A stretch of 64,000 nucleotides of DNA from Phytophthora hibernalis (Eukaryota; Oomycota; Peronosporomycetes; Peronosporales; Peronosporaceae). Shown here piece after piece: positions 32,368 to 43,922 of this stretch. Position numbers and translations under genes: made by a program. Under the pieces are notes generated by a model. The model made no database searches and was not told where the DNA came from. It saw only the letters and a program-made list of their open reading frames with translations. The stretch spans positions 1-64,000 of the forward strand of contig JAAKBF010000081.1 in assembly GCA_012656075.1 (NCBI GenBank), in the 5' to 3' direction. How positions within the stretch are numbered: the first letter of the stretch is position 1; the number at the start of each line of letters is the position of its first letter.

Positions 32368-35065
32368 ATGAGACGTCGCAAAGATCATCGCGCCACCATC
32401 TTTGCCGTTCCTGACGCTGCAGCAACCAACCTGATCCATAAACCTATCAGCAATTCCACCAATTATGATCTGTCAACTAGCGATGCAGCCATCATGGCCA
32501 TCCTTGCATCGGGCACCTTGCTGGGTTACACGTTGACGCTGTACCCTTCCATCGCTGGGGGCGACAGTGGGGAACTCGTAGCCGAATCCTGTCACTTGGG
32601 TGTGTCGCACCCCCAGGTTACCCTCTTTTCAATATGGTGGTTCATCTATTCACCAAGTACTTGCCTTTCGGGGATACCCCAGCGTGGAGAGCAAATTTCT
32701 TCTCTGCCGGTGAGTTAGTTGACAAAATTTGCGTTGTGCTTGCTGCCTAACGCGATAATTTTGTATTTTTGCTGCAGTGTGTGACACAGTAGCGGTGGTG
32801 TTCATCTATCAGAATTTGTTGCAGTGGATGGCACCAACCGCGTGGAGAGGACGACGAGTTGCAGCTTTCACCGCCTCTGTACGTCACCTTTGGAGAATTT
32901 CCAGTGTTGCAGAAAATGTGGACTCATTTTAATAATGTTGTTTTATCGATGTTAGGCTCTGTTTGGATTTTCACCGCTCATCTGGACGTACGCAGTGGGG
33001 GCCGAAGTGTTCGCGCTAAATAACGCGTTTGCATCGTTGTTGATGTACTTGCTGCTACGATACATGCGTCGTCAAGATCTGAAATCGGCATTGGTGGGAG
33101 CTTTTGTGTGTGGTTTGGCGATGTGCAACCAACACACCATCGTGCTGTTCGAGTTACCGATCATTGTGTGGGTTTTGTGGACCAGAAGGCGTACGCTGTG
33201 GTGGAAAGAGTTGATGCAGTTCACCGCAGCGTTCGTGCTGGGGTTGACGCCGTACATTTACATGCCTATCACAACAATCTGGAACCCGCAGCTGGGGTCG
33301 TGGGGTGATGTCACGACGCTATCAGGTTTGATACACCACATTCGCCGAGCAGACTACGGTACGTTCCGGTTGTATGCGAGCAATGAGGCTAACGAGGATT
33401 TGTGGACGCGTCTGCATCTCTACGGCATTGATTTATCGAATCGAGAAATTCCATTCCAGCTCGCGTTCCCGGTTGCTGCTCTGGGGATATCCCAAACTCT
33501 GCGAAATAGTACTGGCATGAACCGCCAAGTGGGGTGGTTCACGATGATGATGTACACATTTTATATGGTGGTGTTCCATTCATTGGCCAATCTTCCGATC
33601 AGCGAAGGGCTCATTTACGGCGTTCAAATGCGCTTCTGGCAGCAACCAAATGTCGTCGTATTTTCATGGCTCGGCATTGGTATGGGATACATCCTCGATT
33701 TAGTCGGGCGAACTGGTGTCAACAATTTGCTGAAGTCTGCTCTGTCAGTACTCTGTCAAGTCGGTTGTTTATCCCTTATAGCCGCTCAGATCTGGCGGTG
33801 GCATGAGCTCTGCAACCAGAGTCAAGCGTTCTACATCCGTAACTACGCTCAGGCTCTTCTCGACCCGCTTCCTGAAAACGCAGTGCTTTTCGTTAATTTT
33901 GATTTACAGTGGACTTCGCTTCGATACCTGCAGCGTTGCGAGCTCAGACGCCCAGATGTGACGCTTCTCAACCTTTCGATGATGACCTACAAGTGGTTTA
34001 CCACTAAGCATGATCACTACCCCAACCTGAAGTTTCCGGGGTCCAGACTTGTCCAATTTGGATCTGTGGTAAGTATGCATTTATCCTTGCGGTGTTAGTT
34101 GTCATGTTTAAGTTCTCGGTTTTCTGCTGATGACTCAGGGCGATGGCTTTACCATGGCTCGTCTTTTGGACTCAATCTTATCGAGGCAAAGTCGTCCAGG
34201 AAGCGACAACGATTTTTCATCGGTGGGAAACTAAGCTACAACGACCAGGATTTCAACGAGAAGTATACATTGGATCCGTTTGGACTCCTAGATGAGTTTC
34301 GAAGCCAGTCAACGCCGTCGCCATCTCTTAAAAAATGGTATTCGTCCCAGCAAATAGTCAAGAAGATGGTGAGCGAGCGCTTGCCAACACTCCCGCCTGA
34401 TAAACTCTACAACGATGAAACATGGGAATGGACCATCGTAAGTACAGCTAGCTGTACAAGGATTGTTTTGTGGTGTAGTCTCTAACATTTTTGTTGTTGT
34501 TTTAGGCTCGTGACCATGGGATGAAGCAGCTCAACTGGGCCACGTACTTGCTAGAGAGAACGATCGCCGAAGACCCTGAAAATTTGTCCCTGTTAAGCGA
34601 AGCTGCCAAGCCTATGGAGGCGTCCTATCAATTCGAGCCTCCTCAATTTTGGAACCCAACTTCAAATTTGAAGAACTTAGGTCTCGCGTACGCACAAATG
34701 GTGAAGTCTAGCCAAGAGTTTGGCTCCTCAGCTGACACATTCTTCAACGAGGTCGTCGGCGCTGGCGTGGAGGACTCGACAAGGTACCGTTTACAGCATT
34801 TTTATATTCAAGTAGCTTTCGATGACATGTGGTAACCGTGGTTTTGTTGTGCAGATTTAAGGAGCGCGCATCAGCTCGAATGTTGGAAGTTTGGAACGCA
34901 TGGCTGAGTGTACCGGAGGCAAAACAGGACCCGGGGTACAAGGCAATCAAAAGTGTCGTTCGCAAATTTGTCCCCTCAACCGAAGAAATACCGTCGAAGC
35001 AAAACCAACGCCGTAGGAAGAAAAGAGCGAAAAAGTCTGCTACGAGGAAAAATAGCAAAAAGTAG
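32368..35065 (+). CDS. TMEM260: TMEM260-like membrane protein (DUF2723), putative O-mannosyltransferase
   Basis: Start ATG 32368. The first membrane segment is followed by LYPSIAGGDSGELVAESCHLGVSHP, the signature loop of DUF2723 with the Asp-Ser pair (quoted here beyond doubt as a family mark only in part: GGDSGEL). Several membrane helices follow (LLMYLLLRYM, LVGAFVCGLAMCNQHTIVLF, FTAAFVLGLTPYIYMPI). The soluble C-terminus is rich in charged residues. Human TMEM260 is an ER O-mannosyltransferase for IPT domains. Introns: 32710-32777, 32879-32955, 34069-about 34139, 34438-34505, 34785-34854. Breaks at CCCCC (32610-32614) and TTTTT (34213-34217) shift the frame but conserved sequence continues. 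The tail is Lys/Arg-rich, possibly an ER retrieval signal (ends NSKK). Confidence 0.8.
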
Positions 35066-35121
35066 TAGACAGCGAAATTCTAACACGAATAAGCACCATT
35101 CGTAATTAGATTTCCACCTAA

Positions 35122-36274
35122 TTACTGGTACAGCTTGATCAATTCGTCCGAAACTGCAGACGGAGTCAGGACACCCAAGTCTGTGAACATGAGCGCGATG
35201 TATCCAGGTGGGGTGTAGTCGAAGAAGGGGCTGGCAAATGACACGTTCTTCATGGTCTCATCCGTGGGCTGACCACCTGCGATATCACCAGAGATAGCCG
35301 CCATTTGCTTCTGCGGGACATCTCGCTGCGTCAGCGGGTACAGTCGCGCAAACTTGTAGCTCTCGGCCGCCACGTAAAATTGCTTGTTCATGGCTTGAGC
35401 GATTACTGCAGTTGAGTACGTGCCGATCTGCAAAACAACAACAAAAACTGGATTAGCGTTTCAACAACTTCAAAAATAAAAAATATCCGTACCGAGTTGA
35501 CGATCCCGCCGTTCTCAACGACACCTTCAGCCCCGACAATCACAATATCCACCTGCTCCATGTAGTACGCCACGGCCGAGTCCAGAATGACCGTGGTGGG
35601 GATCCCCACCTCGGCTAGCTCCTCTGCAGTCCCCACTCTTAAATATCACGTTAGCAACAAAAATATAAAAACAAATCCAAATGTCACCTACCCGGACGCA
35701 CTGCTCCGTCCTTCCGTCACAAAGACAGAGAAATTCTTGGTCTTGGCCGCTTCGCGCAGCAACGCGATGACGACGCGGGACTTGCCGTGCGTCAAGACTT
35801 TCTACAGTTATTATTACCACACCCACAATGAGACGCCAGATTCCAAAGGCAACTTCAACCTTCTGTGATGCCAACCATTCCGTCACGGATGAAATTGTGG
35901 CCCACGTCACTGATGCGCTGGCGACTGGACAGAGACGTCTCGGCGAAGAGTTTGCCGCGGTCGATCAGCTGCGAGCGACAGAGATCGAAGTCGTCAAACT
36001 CCAGGAAGCAGCGTGTCACATAGCGAAGGAACAACTGGCAGCCGGCCGTCGTGGCGATGGAATTGTGGAAGCGCGAGGCCGGCGCCTTGTCGTCGTCGGC
36101 CTGGAAGGCGCGCAGCTGCTGGGCCGCCTCCTGCAGCTCGCCCTCCATCTGCATCATGGTGCTGGCCTCGCTGCGGAGGATCACGCCCGTGAGCGCCTTG
36201 ATCACGGCCACCGCCACGGCCACGTCCGTGTCCTCGAGAAACTGCAGGAAATCCGCCACTACTTGAGGCTCCAT
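35122..36274 (-). CDS. EIF2B1: Translation initiation factor eIF2B subunit alpha
   Basis: Regulatory subunit of the guanine exchange factor for eIF2. Four exons: 36274-35876, 35801-35692, 35637-35493 and 35427-35122, with introns of 74, 54, 65 nt, all GT-AG. Conserved blocks: HNSIATTAGCQLFLRYV, RGKLFAETSLSSRQRI, VLTHGKSRVVIALL, TTVILDSAVAYYMEQVDIVI followed by GAEGVVENGGIVNS, and the C-terminal LGVLTPSAVSDELIKLYQ shared across the family. No frame break. About 320 residues, the usual size. Start chosen at the ATG giving MEPQVVADFLQFL; an ATG 33 nt upstream is also in frame. Confidence 0.95.
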
Positions 36275-36759
36275 TTGGGTCAATTTTCTCACCTTTGGGC
36301 CAGTCAAAAGTGGCGTAAAGTATGTGGTGTGGCGGACATCAGATGAATAACGAGTACTGTGGATGCACGGTTTTGTGCCAATAAACTGAAGGTTGCACTA
36401 CGGTACCGGTAGATATTATACGGTAATAGACTTTGCTATGGCACTTGAAGTCGCATTGGTCTTCATGGGTCTGTAGAGAATTATCCTCACCTTGGATGAT
36501 ACCAGGTCGTTCTTTGAATTTCAATTATCCAATGCATTATCAAGAGTCTTTTGAGAATTGACTTTACCATTCCAGATCTTTGATTTATTTTGTTATGCTG
36601 TGGATGATAAGACTTGCCTCCACCCATTGATGGTACGAGGTTTTACCCATGGATGTTACCAGATCCTTATATTAATTCTTGTTGACCAGAGTTCACTCGC
36701 ACGACCATTTTCAAAACGGCTTCAAACAGCACTAGTCCTGCCATCAACTGTTGAAAAAT
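36275..36759. other. Intergenic between eIF2B-alpha and a secreted protein gene
   Basis: AT-rich, no gene seen. Contains loosely repeated phrases (ggtac, ttaccca/ttacc) but no clear repeat. Confidence 0.4.
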
Positions 36760-37185
36760 ATGTCCAAGACATTTTCCATCACCTTGATGGTCTTCGCTGC
36801 AGTGCTATCGACCACCTTCGCTGTTGAGCAATCGGCCAAGGGAACGCTCGTTATTGGGCCCTCGCAACACCTTGCCGAGAGCACGATCTGCCTCAATGGA
36901 CAATCAACTTGCCACGGTTTACGGAAGCTCGAGAAAGAGGAGGAGGAGGAAATGATGCGCGGTCTGGAACAGAGCAGTGGCAGTGGGGCTCTCACGTCAG
37001 TCAACGAGACCTCGGAAGGCCACGAGTTTGTCTGCTTCGGCATGTGTTGCTCACGCTGCTACGGCTACATACGGCGTCGACTGGAGGACGTCTTGGACGA
37101 GCACCGCCGTCTGGAAGTGACGGATGACAGTGAACTCAAGGCGATTGAGTGTTTCACCCAGCAGTCGACTCTGATCTGCAACTGA
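36760..37185 (+). CDS. Small secreted 8-cysteine protein, candidate apoplastic effector
   Basis: 141 residues from ATG 36760 (MSKTFSITLMVFAAVLSTTFA, a clear signal peptide with likely cleavage after about residue 21). The mature part has eight cysteines, including a dense CFGMCCSRC cluster, and an acidic run (EKEEEEE) after HGLRKL. An even number of cysteines in a small secreted protein suggests disulfide folding outside the cell. The HGLRKL...EEEEE arrangement faintly recalls RxLR-dEER but does not match it. I recognise no family. No introns or frame breaks. Confidence 0.65.
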   Translation: MSKTFSITLMVFAAVLSTTFAVEQSAKGTLVIGPSQHLAESTICLNGQSTCHGLRKLEKEEEEEMMRGLEQSSGSGALTSVNETSEGHEFVCFGMCCSRCYGYIRRRLEDVLDEHRRLEVTDDSELKAIECFTQQSTLICN

Positions 37186-37884
37186 GATCAACGAAACCTA
37201 ATATCTGGAGAATGGGATCATCCCAGAACTTTGTTTTTCCGGGAGTCATCGTGCCTGAAATGTAGTTGCTGGCACCTGTAGTGTTGTTTTTACCCAAGTT
37301 AAGAAGTACTTCGAAGTAGAAGTAATAACTTACCGTGGTATTTTATCATTGTCAACTAATTTCTGAGGTTATTTTAGGCTATATTTGGCAGCGAAAATAG
37401 GAGCGAGCAAACACGCCTTACAATAACAAAGTGGCTGGATTGCATATGTTTTTCGTCCAATTTCATGCCTGTGTTAATTTATTGTGGACCACAATAAATT
37501 AACACAGGCACAATTTGTGGTTGGGTCAATATAGAATTGGGATGGAGTTTAGGATCACCGTTGGCGTTGCTCTGAGTACCGGTATTTATACTTCATGATT
37601 ATATTTGCTGATTCATAACCTTAGGCATGGATTTATCACTTACGTTCGACTGGGAAAAGGTTTTGAGAACAGATAATAAGTCGTAACACTTTCACAGGGA
37701 GCGGCAAGTCTCAAAATCATGTATTGTGCGTTCTGTTCAAAATTTCCGAAGTCGGTTCTTTGAATGAACCGACAGAGAACAGACCCAACTTTTGCAACAG
37801 CATATTTTATTCAATTTGCCAAGTTCTTTATGTGGCCGACATCATTCACAGCCAGCTCAAACGAGAGGAAGCAACGAGAGAAGC
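37186..37884. other. Intergenic, AT-rich, with a perfect palindrome
   Basis: No gene seen. Holds the 45-bp inverted repeat at 37466-37510. Confidence 0.5.
37466..37510. repeat. Perfect inverted repeat, 22-bp arms around one base
   Basis: The arm TGCCTGTGTTAATTTATTGT plus GG (37466-37487) is repeated exactly inverted at 37489-37510 around a single A at 37488. It would form a tight hairpin or cruciform. No coding context. Confidence 0.9.
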
Positions 37885-38283
37885 ATGGCCGACGAAAGCG
37901 AAGAGGGCGGACATACTGCAGCATCAGCTAGCCAACAAGACATCGCTTCCACGTCTCATGTATCACCGTTGAAGGCTCGACCACCAGCGCTCAATCGAGG
38001 GTCGCCACTTTCGGTTTCGCACTCAAATGTGCGTGTGTCACCATATCCACTACGGCTAAGGACCCCACCTCAATCTACGCCACCTTCTGAACCTTCTGAG
38101 CGTCAGCGAGTCCGTGTTTCATTGGACACTATACCGGCGGGAGATCAGCACCGACTACGACTAAATGCCCATCCTATCGTTAAGAATACCGTCGGACAGC
38201 GAGACGCTTCCGGAAACGTACTGGAAGACGTTGCTGCTAATAGCGCAACATTTGGTGCACAGCCACTGTTGATGCGGGAGTGA
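37885..38283 (+). CDS. Hypothetical Ser/Pro-rich protein
   Basis: 132-residue frame from ATG 37885 (MADESEEGGHTAASASQQD), rich in Ser, Pro, Arg. No domain recognised. It overlaps the minus-strand transposase-like fragment at 38161-38496, so one of the two calls is likely wrong or the frame runs into a mobile element. Confidence 0.25.
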   Translation: MADESEEGGHTAASASQQDIASTSHVSPLKARPPALNRGSPLSVSHSNVRVSPYPLRLRTPPQSTPPSEPSERQRVRVSLDTIPAGDQHRLRLNAHPIVKNTVGQRDASGNVLEDVAANSATFGAQPLLMRE

Positions 38284-38496
38284 AAACCTTCTACCGGTGC
38301 TTGTGTGAGACCGTTGGTAGGTGCCAGTCTCCTCATAAGTGTTAATTCTATTTCCAATTGTCTTGACCGACTTGTGGTAGATGTGAGAGAGCACTACACG
38401 CGAACACCCGAGACAGTAAAAACCGTAGAGGCAATGGAAGACAGTGTTAGGATGAACATGCTGCCTCGTGACTACCTCTTCCTTATTGTGCGGCAA
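38161..38496 (-). pseudogene. Transposase N-terminal fragment (helix-turn-helix, Tc1/mariner-like)
   Basis: The minus strand reads YHKSVKTIGNRINTYEETGT followed by GRRFSLPHQQWL, the pattern of the helix-turn-helix and linker in Tc1/mariner and IS630-type transposases common in oomycetes (IxRWI.RYEETG...GR.R.FS...W). The catalytic DDE part is absent, so this is at most a relic. Confidence 0.4.
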
Positions 38497-38499
38497 ACG

Positions 38500-39136
38500 T
38501 TAAGATATTAGACCTGCAGCTACATTATCCACAACAAAACCACCAATACGACATCGTCTGAGTAAGTGATAATGATCACTAGGTGTAAGGTATACATACC
38601 GCACGAGATCTCCCGTCAAATTAGTGCAAACCGCCACGTTATGCTGCCACCAACGTAGACGTCGCAGGCAAACGTCTCACTGCTACTGCTCACGCAGGTG
38701 TCACTGCTGGAGGTGTCGCGGGCGGAGGTCTCTCTGCAAGTGCTGCTCACGCCGGCGTCGCTGGTGGTGGTCTCACCGCTACTGCCTCTTGCGGAGTTAA
38801 CTCTCGCGGCGGCCTTGGTCCTGCTTCCGCGACGCTTGTGGCGGTCTTGGAGCTGCCGCGACTCTTGCTGCCCTGCAGACTAATGGCTGCCACATCGAGA
38901 GAAAACAGTTTTGACCAATCAGAGCAAAACGTCTATTCGTTGGCGATTTAACTGAAAGCCCAACATCGGCAAATTTAGACGGGATTCACAATACTTCAAG
39001 TAATTCAAAAGAAAGCATCTGTCGAAAATTTGAGCTGGTAACGTGCGGTAGATTATTCAGTCGGATCCGACATTTACAAGCTCGCGGTGGGGAGTAATAA
39101 ACGAAAACATACGTACGTACGTGCTATTAAAGACAC
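38500..39136. other. Intergenic with a Gly/Ala/Thr-periodic stretch
   Basis: Between 38650 and 38860 the plus strand, read from the frame giving GKRLTATAHAGVTAGGVAGG, shows an imperfect repeat of HAGV(T/A)AGG(V/L) units, with no start codon and an early end. It may be a leftover of a repetitive structural protein. Nothing else recognised. Confidence 0.3.
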
Positions 39137-42100
39137 TTACGCGGCGACCTTACGTTTTTTGCGAGCTGCGCGCAGGTTGGCTTCTGCTTCTTTCTGAGCC
39201 TTATCATTCTGGTTGTCGTCCTGGTCATCATCCTCGTCCAGCAAGTCCATCTTCAGTTCCTGGCGGTTGCCCAAGGTTAACGCCACGTACACCTTGACAC
39301 GCACGCGGTCGAAGACCTGCAGTTTGCGGCTGTCCTTCTGTACCAATGTAAGGGTATGGTGATCGCCATCAAACCGCACAACGTCCTCATCGTCCTGTTC
39401 ATCCTTGTCACACAGGAAAATCATGCCTTCGATACCAAAGCGGGGCAGCAACACACCAACACCGTTGTTCTTGACCTTCGTGATAACAGCGTCGGTACGA
39501 GTGGGGTATTGCTGGAAGTATAGCACAGTGTGAAGTGTCACTGACGCTCGGCCAGCGAGCTGAGCTGCGTGGTGACGCCGGTTAAGCTGGTCACTGATGT
39601 CGTTCAGGTGTGACTTGTTCTCGAGGTACCCTGGAAGCGGAGCCACGCCGATAGCAGCAGCCAACAGGCGGTGCACCACCACATCGGCATAGCGTCGGAT
39701 AGGCGACGTGAAGTGAGTGTAGATTGGGGCTGCCAGCCCGTAGTGGTGGAACTCTGGGGGCGCGATTTCACCTGAGCTGAAATAGCTAGCCGGCATCATG
39801 CAGCGCGTAGTCATGATGCGTAGCAGCTTGTTAAAGTACGGGTTCGCCTTGTTGCCCTGTTTCCGCTTGCCCTTATTACCGCCCTTAGCTTCCTCTTGCG
39901 CCAGCAAATCAGCAGCATCCAGCGAGTCTTGAAGCTGTTTCGACGTGTCCACGTGAAGTTCAACACCCACAGCCTTCGCCTGACTGCAAAGGAGGTCAAA
40001 TTGGCGCTTCGAAGGTGCCGGATGCCGACGGAGCATGGAGAACGTTGGGAAGTGACGCACAATCTTCTTGGCAACAGTGATGTTGGCCAACAGCATAAAC
40101 TCTTCAACGAGTGCGTTGGTATCACGCAAGGTGTACATCTGCACATCAAGCGGGTTCTGCGTCTCCGTGTCCAACACAAAACGCACTTCCGGGAAGCCAG
40201 CGTCAAAGCTCCAGCTTCAATGCGCTTGGCACGCAGCCGCGTAGCAATCACGTTAAGCGTCTTGATGCCACTTCCCAACAATTGCCGGCGCTCGAATTCC
40301 TTATCACTTTCACCCTTCTTCTTCTTAGGCTTATCGTCTTGGCCGTATACACCACCGGCGTCCGGATCGTCCAAAAACTCTTGCGCTTGCTGGTACGACA
40401 GCGAAGCCACAGAGCGGATGAGACTTTTGCAGAAGTCCACATCAACAACTTGCACTTCGTTATTGCCGACAAGCTTGAGCTCCCAAAGCACACTAAAGGC
40501 AAAGTGATCTTCCACATCCGTCAGCGAACAAAGCTTGGTCGTCAACAGACCCGGCAGCATATCAAGACGGCGGTCCACAAGGTACGTCGAAGTGCCTCGA
40601 TCGGCGGCCTCTTCGTCGAGAGGACTTCCTGGTGCGACAAAGTGCGTCACGTCGGCAATGTGCACACCCACCTGCAAGTTTCCATTAGGCAGCAGCTTGG
40701 CGTGGAGCGCGTCATCAATATCCTTACAGTTGGGCGGGTCGATACTCATGACTGGCAAGTCACGCAAATCGCGACGCCCCGTTGAGTTCTCTGCCGTGAT
40801 CTTCCAGTCCTCCGCTGGCAAGCAACGCATTACTTCGTCACTAAACTGGTCGCACGGAATATCGTGCTCGATCAGCAGCACATTTGTCTCTGTCTCCTTG
40901 TCACCAATGACACCCAGTGTGCGAACGTAGTGGCCCAGAGGGAACTTGCTGTCCGCTGGCCATGAATCAATTGCCACCAGAATTCGCTTGTCCATAAGCG
41001 TCTCCTGCTGACGCGTCTTAATCTTGATCTTTGGGACCTTCCTGTCCACGGGCACCACGAGGCAACTACCAGAGGCACTGAACGTTGCACCGTCGCGTGG
41101 AGGCTCAAGAGATCCGCAAAACTTGCGCCAGTTGCGCTGAATAATGCCCACAACGCGACCAGCAGGCTTGGCGTGCTGAGACGCATCGCTCTGGACAAGC
41201 GCCACCTGCTCCAGCGACACGGTGGGTTCCGCTACGCCAACAGGTTCGGGCTGGGCCACATCTTCTTTGTCATCGTCAGCCACCACGGCCGCCTCGGCCG
41301 CAGCCGTTCCATTCGTCGCAAACGAGTCGGACGGCTTCTTCCACTGCTCCTTCGGCAGTAGCTGAATCGCCACTAAATCGCCATCAATCGCGCGGTTAAT
41401 GTGTTCGCGGCCTTGCAGCAAAACAGGGATCTTGACGCCATTTGCGCCGTGAATTAGTACGTGACACTCCAACCAGTGGTCTCTGTTGCAGCGAATCGTT
41501 CCCTTGAAGAACCGCTTGTTCTTGATACCTGCCAGCAGCTCCGCGGCCGACAAATGTTCCGGGTACAGCATCTTCTTGCTGTGACGTCCGGCCGAGCTGC
41601 TCACACCTTCGGCCGCAATTTCCTTCTCCTCCGCGGCCGACGCCGACAGCAGATCCTGCAGCTCCGGGAACTGGGCAGCCAAAGGTTTCACAAAGTCCGC
41701 AATGGTCTGTCCACCTACGACACCAAACTTCTCTGCGTGCTGCAAGTCCTCGGCGTCGTTGGCCAGGAACAAAACCTTGACGTCCTGACGTTGCAGCTGC
41801 TTCAGGTGCTCCGCGTACCATTTCCAGGCAGTGACCACGGCGCGTTCGTTGCGTGCGTCCTCTGACTCGATGGACGTTTTGTCCTCCAAAGTGTCCTCCT
41901 GGTATCCTCGAGGCAATAATTGTTTCTTCTGTACATAACACGAGCGGTGATGCTCATTGGCGAACACGACGAAACGCCGATCGCCATTCATGAGCAGCGC
42001 GCGTAATCGGTTGTACACTCCCAGGTCCTGCCGTTTCACAAACTCCCAGACTGTCTCGAGCACGAGGACGTCGGCGAACACCTGTTGTCCGCCAGTGTCC

Positions 42101-42401
42101 ACCTTGGTTTTTTCTTAGTGGAGAACTCCAAAACGTCCATCTGCAGCAGGAACGTCTTCATGGACGGTAATAAGTATACCCCGTCGCGTGGTGTGTCCGC
42201 CAGTAGTGTCTTGGTCGTCCCCAGCACGTGCGTCGCCGCCGACGCGTCATCCTCGGCGCTGCACAGCGAGCAACTGGGCAGCGAGCAGCTCAGATCGTCT
42301 CGCAGGTACCTCTCACGCACTTTACGCACGATGCGGCCGCGCCTCGTGGCCACGTTCACCTCGTCCAAACACCAGGTCGGTGGTGTATCAACAGTCTCCA
42401 T
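39137..42401 (-). CDS. DIS3: Exosome exoribonuclease DIS3/Rrp44 with degenerate PIN active site
   Basis: Catalytic subunit of the RNA exosome. Order: CR3 zinc-like motif (CSLPSC, then C two residues on), PIN domain, two cold-shock folds (ILVAIDSWPADSKFPLGHYV), RNB 3'-5' exonuclease domain with the acid cluster DPPNCKDIDDAL, RNB core (CMMPASYFSSGE, HYGLAAPIYTHFTSPIRRYA) and a C-terminal S1 domain plus Lys-rich tail. About 1,085 residues. In the PIN domain the usual PDTN is PSMK and the later conserved Asp (NDRA) is Glu (NERA), so endonuclease activity is probably lost. Frame breaks at TTTTTT (42108-42113) and CC (40189-40190). The ATG at 42401 follows a GCTCATT initiator closely. Confidence 0.93.
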
Positions 42402-42412
42402 TGCGAATGAGC
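42399..42412 (-). promoter_or_regulatory. Oomycete initiator-like element at the DIS3 start
   Basis: The minus strand reads GCTCATTCGCAATG, an excellent fit to the oomycete initiator core GCTCATTYYNCA, immediately before and overlapping the ATG. It would give an extremely short 5' UTR, or the real transcription start is here and translation starts at this first ATG. Confidence 0.45.
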
Positions 42413-42920
42413 TAATGGGCGGTTGGCTGGCAGAATGAATGGATTTCAGCCAATGAAAAGGAAGATAGAGGGATTTGCAGCCAATGGCGAGACATGGCTA
42501 CAGTTTTGTGGCCGCCACTTCTTGCACTACACGCAGTACCGACTCTATAATATGCAGCTTACATATTATGAAGGCTGTTTTTGCAGATCTGTTTCCGAAC
42601 GAGTCACTACACGTATGCATGTCCGAACCCACCTGAGGACCAGAAATCATCGCCGAGACTCACGAAAGTGGCCAGCTCTCTTTGCATCTTGATTATCTCT
42701 GTCGGAGTCGTAACGTTTGCGCTGGTCCCATTGCCACTTGAATCAACTCGGAGCCATGTGCCTTCGTCAAGTCCAGTGCCCGCTGTATTACCACTGCGCC
42801 TTTAAGTCGTGGGTGGCAAAAGTGCTCGAAGAGACGATTAATTGGGCTTGAACTTGGTCGGGTCACTCCCGAACTCACCCTCTCGAGAGCACCCAGCTTT
42901 TGCTAACCTCATTGTTGAAT
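42413..42920. other. Intergenic between divergent DIS3 and ZIP transporter genes
   Basis: About 500 bp, likely containing both promoters. No open frame with family resemblance. Confidence 0.4.
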
Positions 42921-43922
42921 ATGAGCGGGACCGAGAATACGAGAGAACGCATTGTCATGGCGTTCGTGCTAAACGCTGCTGCTGCTCTCGCCACAGTGCT
43001 GGGTGGACTGATCATTTGCAGTCACCGCACCTTACGACTAGCCACCCCGATGGCCTTGGCCACGACACTCAGCATCTCGGGTGGAGTCACCGTCTTCCTA
43101 TCGCTCGTGATCAGCTTTGGATTCTCTGTGCTTGAGTTCGCCCAAGCCTTCAAGCCCGACGTAGAGAACACCGAGACACGCGAGGGTCAGGCTTGGCTGG
43201 CCTCGACGACCTGCCTGGGGTTGGGATCATGATCGTCTACGCGGTGGACTTCGTAGTGCAGAAGCTCACACCAGGAGTCAACCCGGAAACACCCAAGCAG
43301 GTAGTCAACAACAGCGAGATGAGAGGGTCCATCCGAGCCAGTCTTCAAGACAGTGTGCTGTTAGAATCGCCACGAGAGCAGGGGTTCGTTAGGATGGACG
43401 AGGTCGCCAAGGAGAAGTTGCAGCGAATGGGCATCCTCAGTGGAATCGCCATCGCACTACACAATATTCCGTCGGGAATCGCCACTTTCACGGCTGGAAT
43501 TGAAGACCCGGCCATCGGTTTATCCATGGCCATTGAGTCGGACTCCACAATATCGCTGAGGAGTTGCCGTCGCAGCACCAGTGTACTTTGCCACAGGCAG
43601 CAAGTGGAAAGGTATCATGTGGTGTTTGGTAGCTGCAATTGCCGAGCATGTCGGAGCTTTCATCGCTCTTGCCATCATTGGCAAAGAGGGACACGACTTT
43701 GCCCAGGCAACACTGTATGGCATCGTCGCCGGGATGATGGCTACAATAACGATGAAGGAGATTTTCCCCACCGCCTACACGTACGCAAACGGCCGCATCC
43801 ATCTCGTCTCCAATGGTGGACTCGTGGGTATGATCCTCATGGCCTTGAGTCTCTCTTTATTCAAACACATGGGGTATAGTCAAGCTGGAAGTCGAGTAGA
43901 ACAGCAAGAGGAGACTTTGTAG
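42921..43922 (+). CDS. ZIP-family metal transporter (ZupT-like)
   Basis: Moves zinc or other divalent metals into the cytosol. ATG 42921 (MSGTENTRERIVMAFVLN). Eight membrane helices expected; visible signatures are HNIPSGIATFTAG in TM4 and LHNIAEELP in TM5, carrying the His/Asn/Glu metal-binding residues of the ZupT/GufA branch, and IAEHVGAFIALAIIG and GIVAGMMATITMKEIFPTA in the last helices. A variable cytosolic loop lies at about residues 115-170. Frame breaks at GGGG (43217-43220), near 43532 and near 43566, each at G or C positions; conserved sequence continues across all three. About 335 residues. Confidence 0.85.

Noticed and set aside
36760..37185. Calling the 8-cysteine secreted protein an RxLR effector
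   Set aside because: The HGLRKL sequence does not contain R-x-L-R and cysteine richness is unusual for RxLR proteins.
39137..42401. Calling DIS3, CPSF1 and other broken genes pseudogenes
   Set aside because: Breaks are at homopolymers in essential genes with full conservation on both sides; assembly error is the better explanation.
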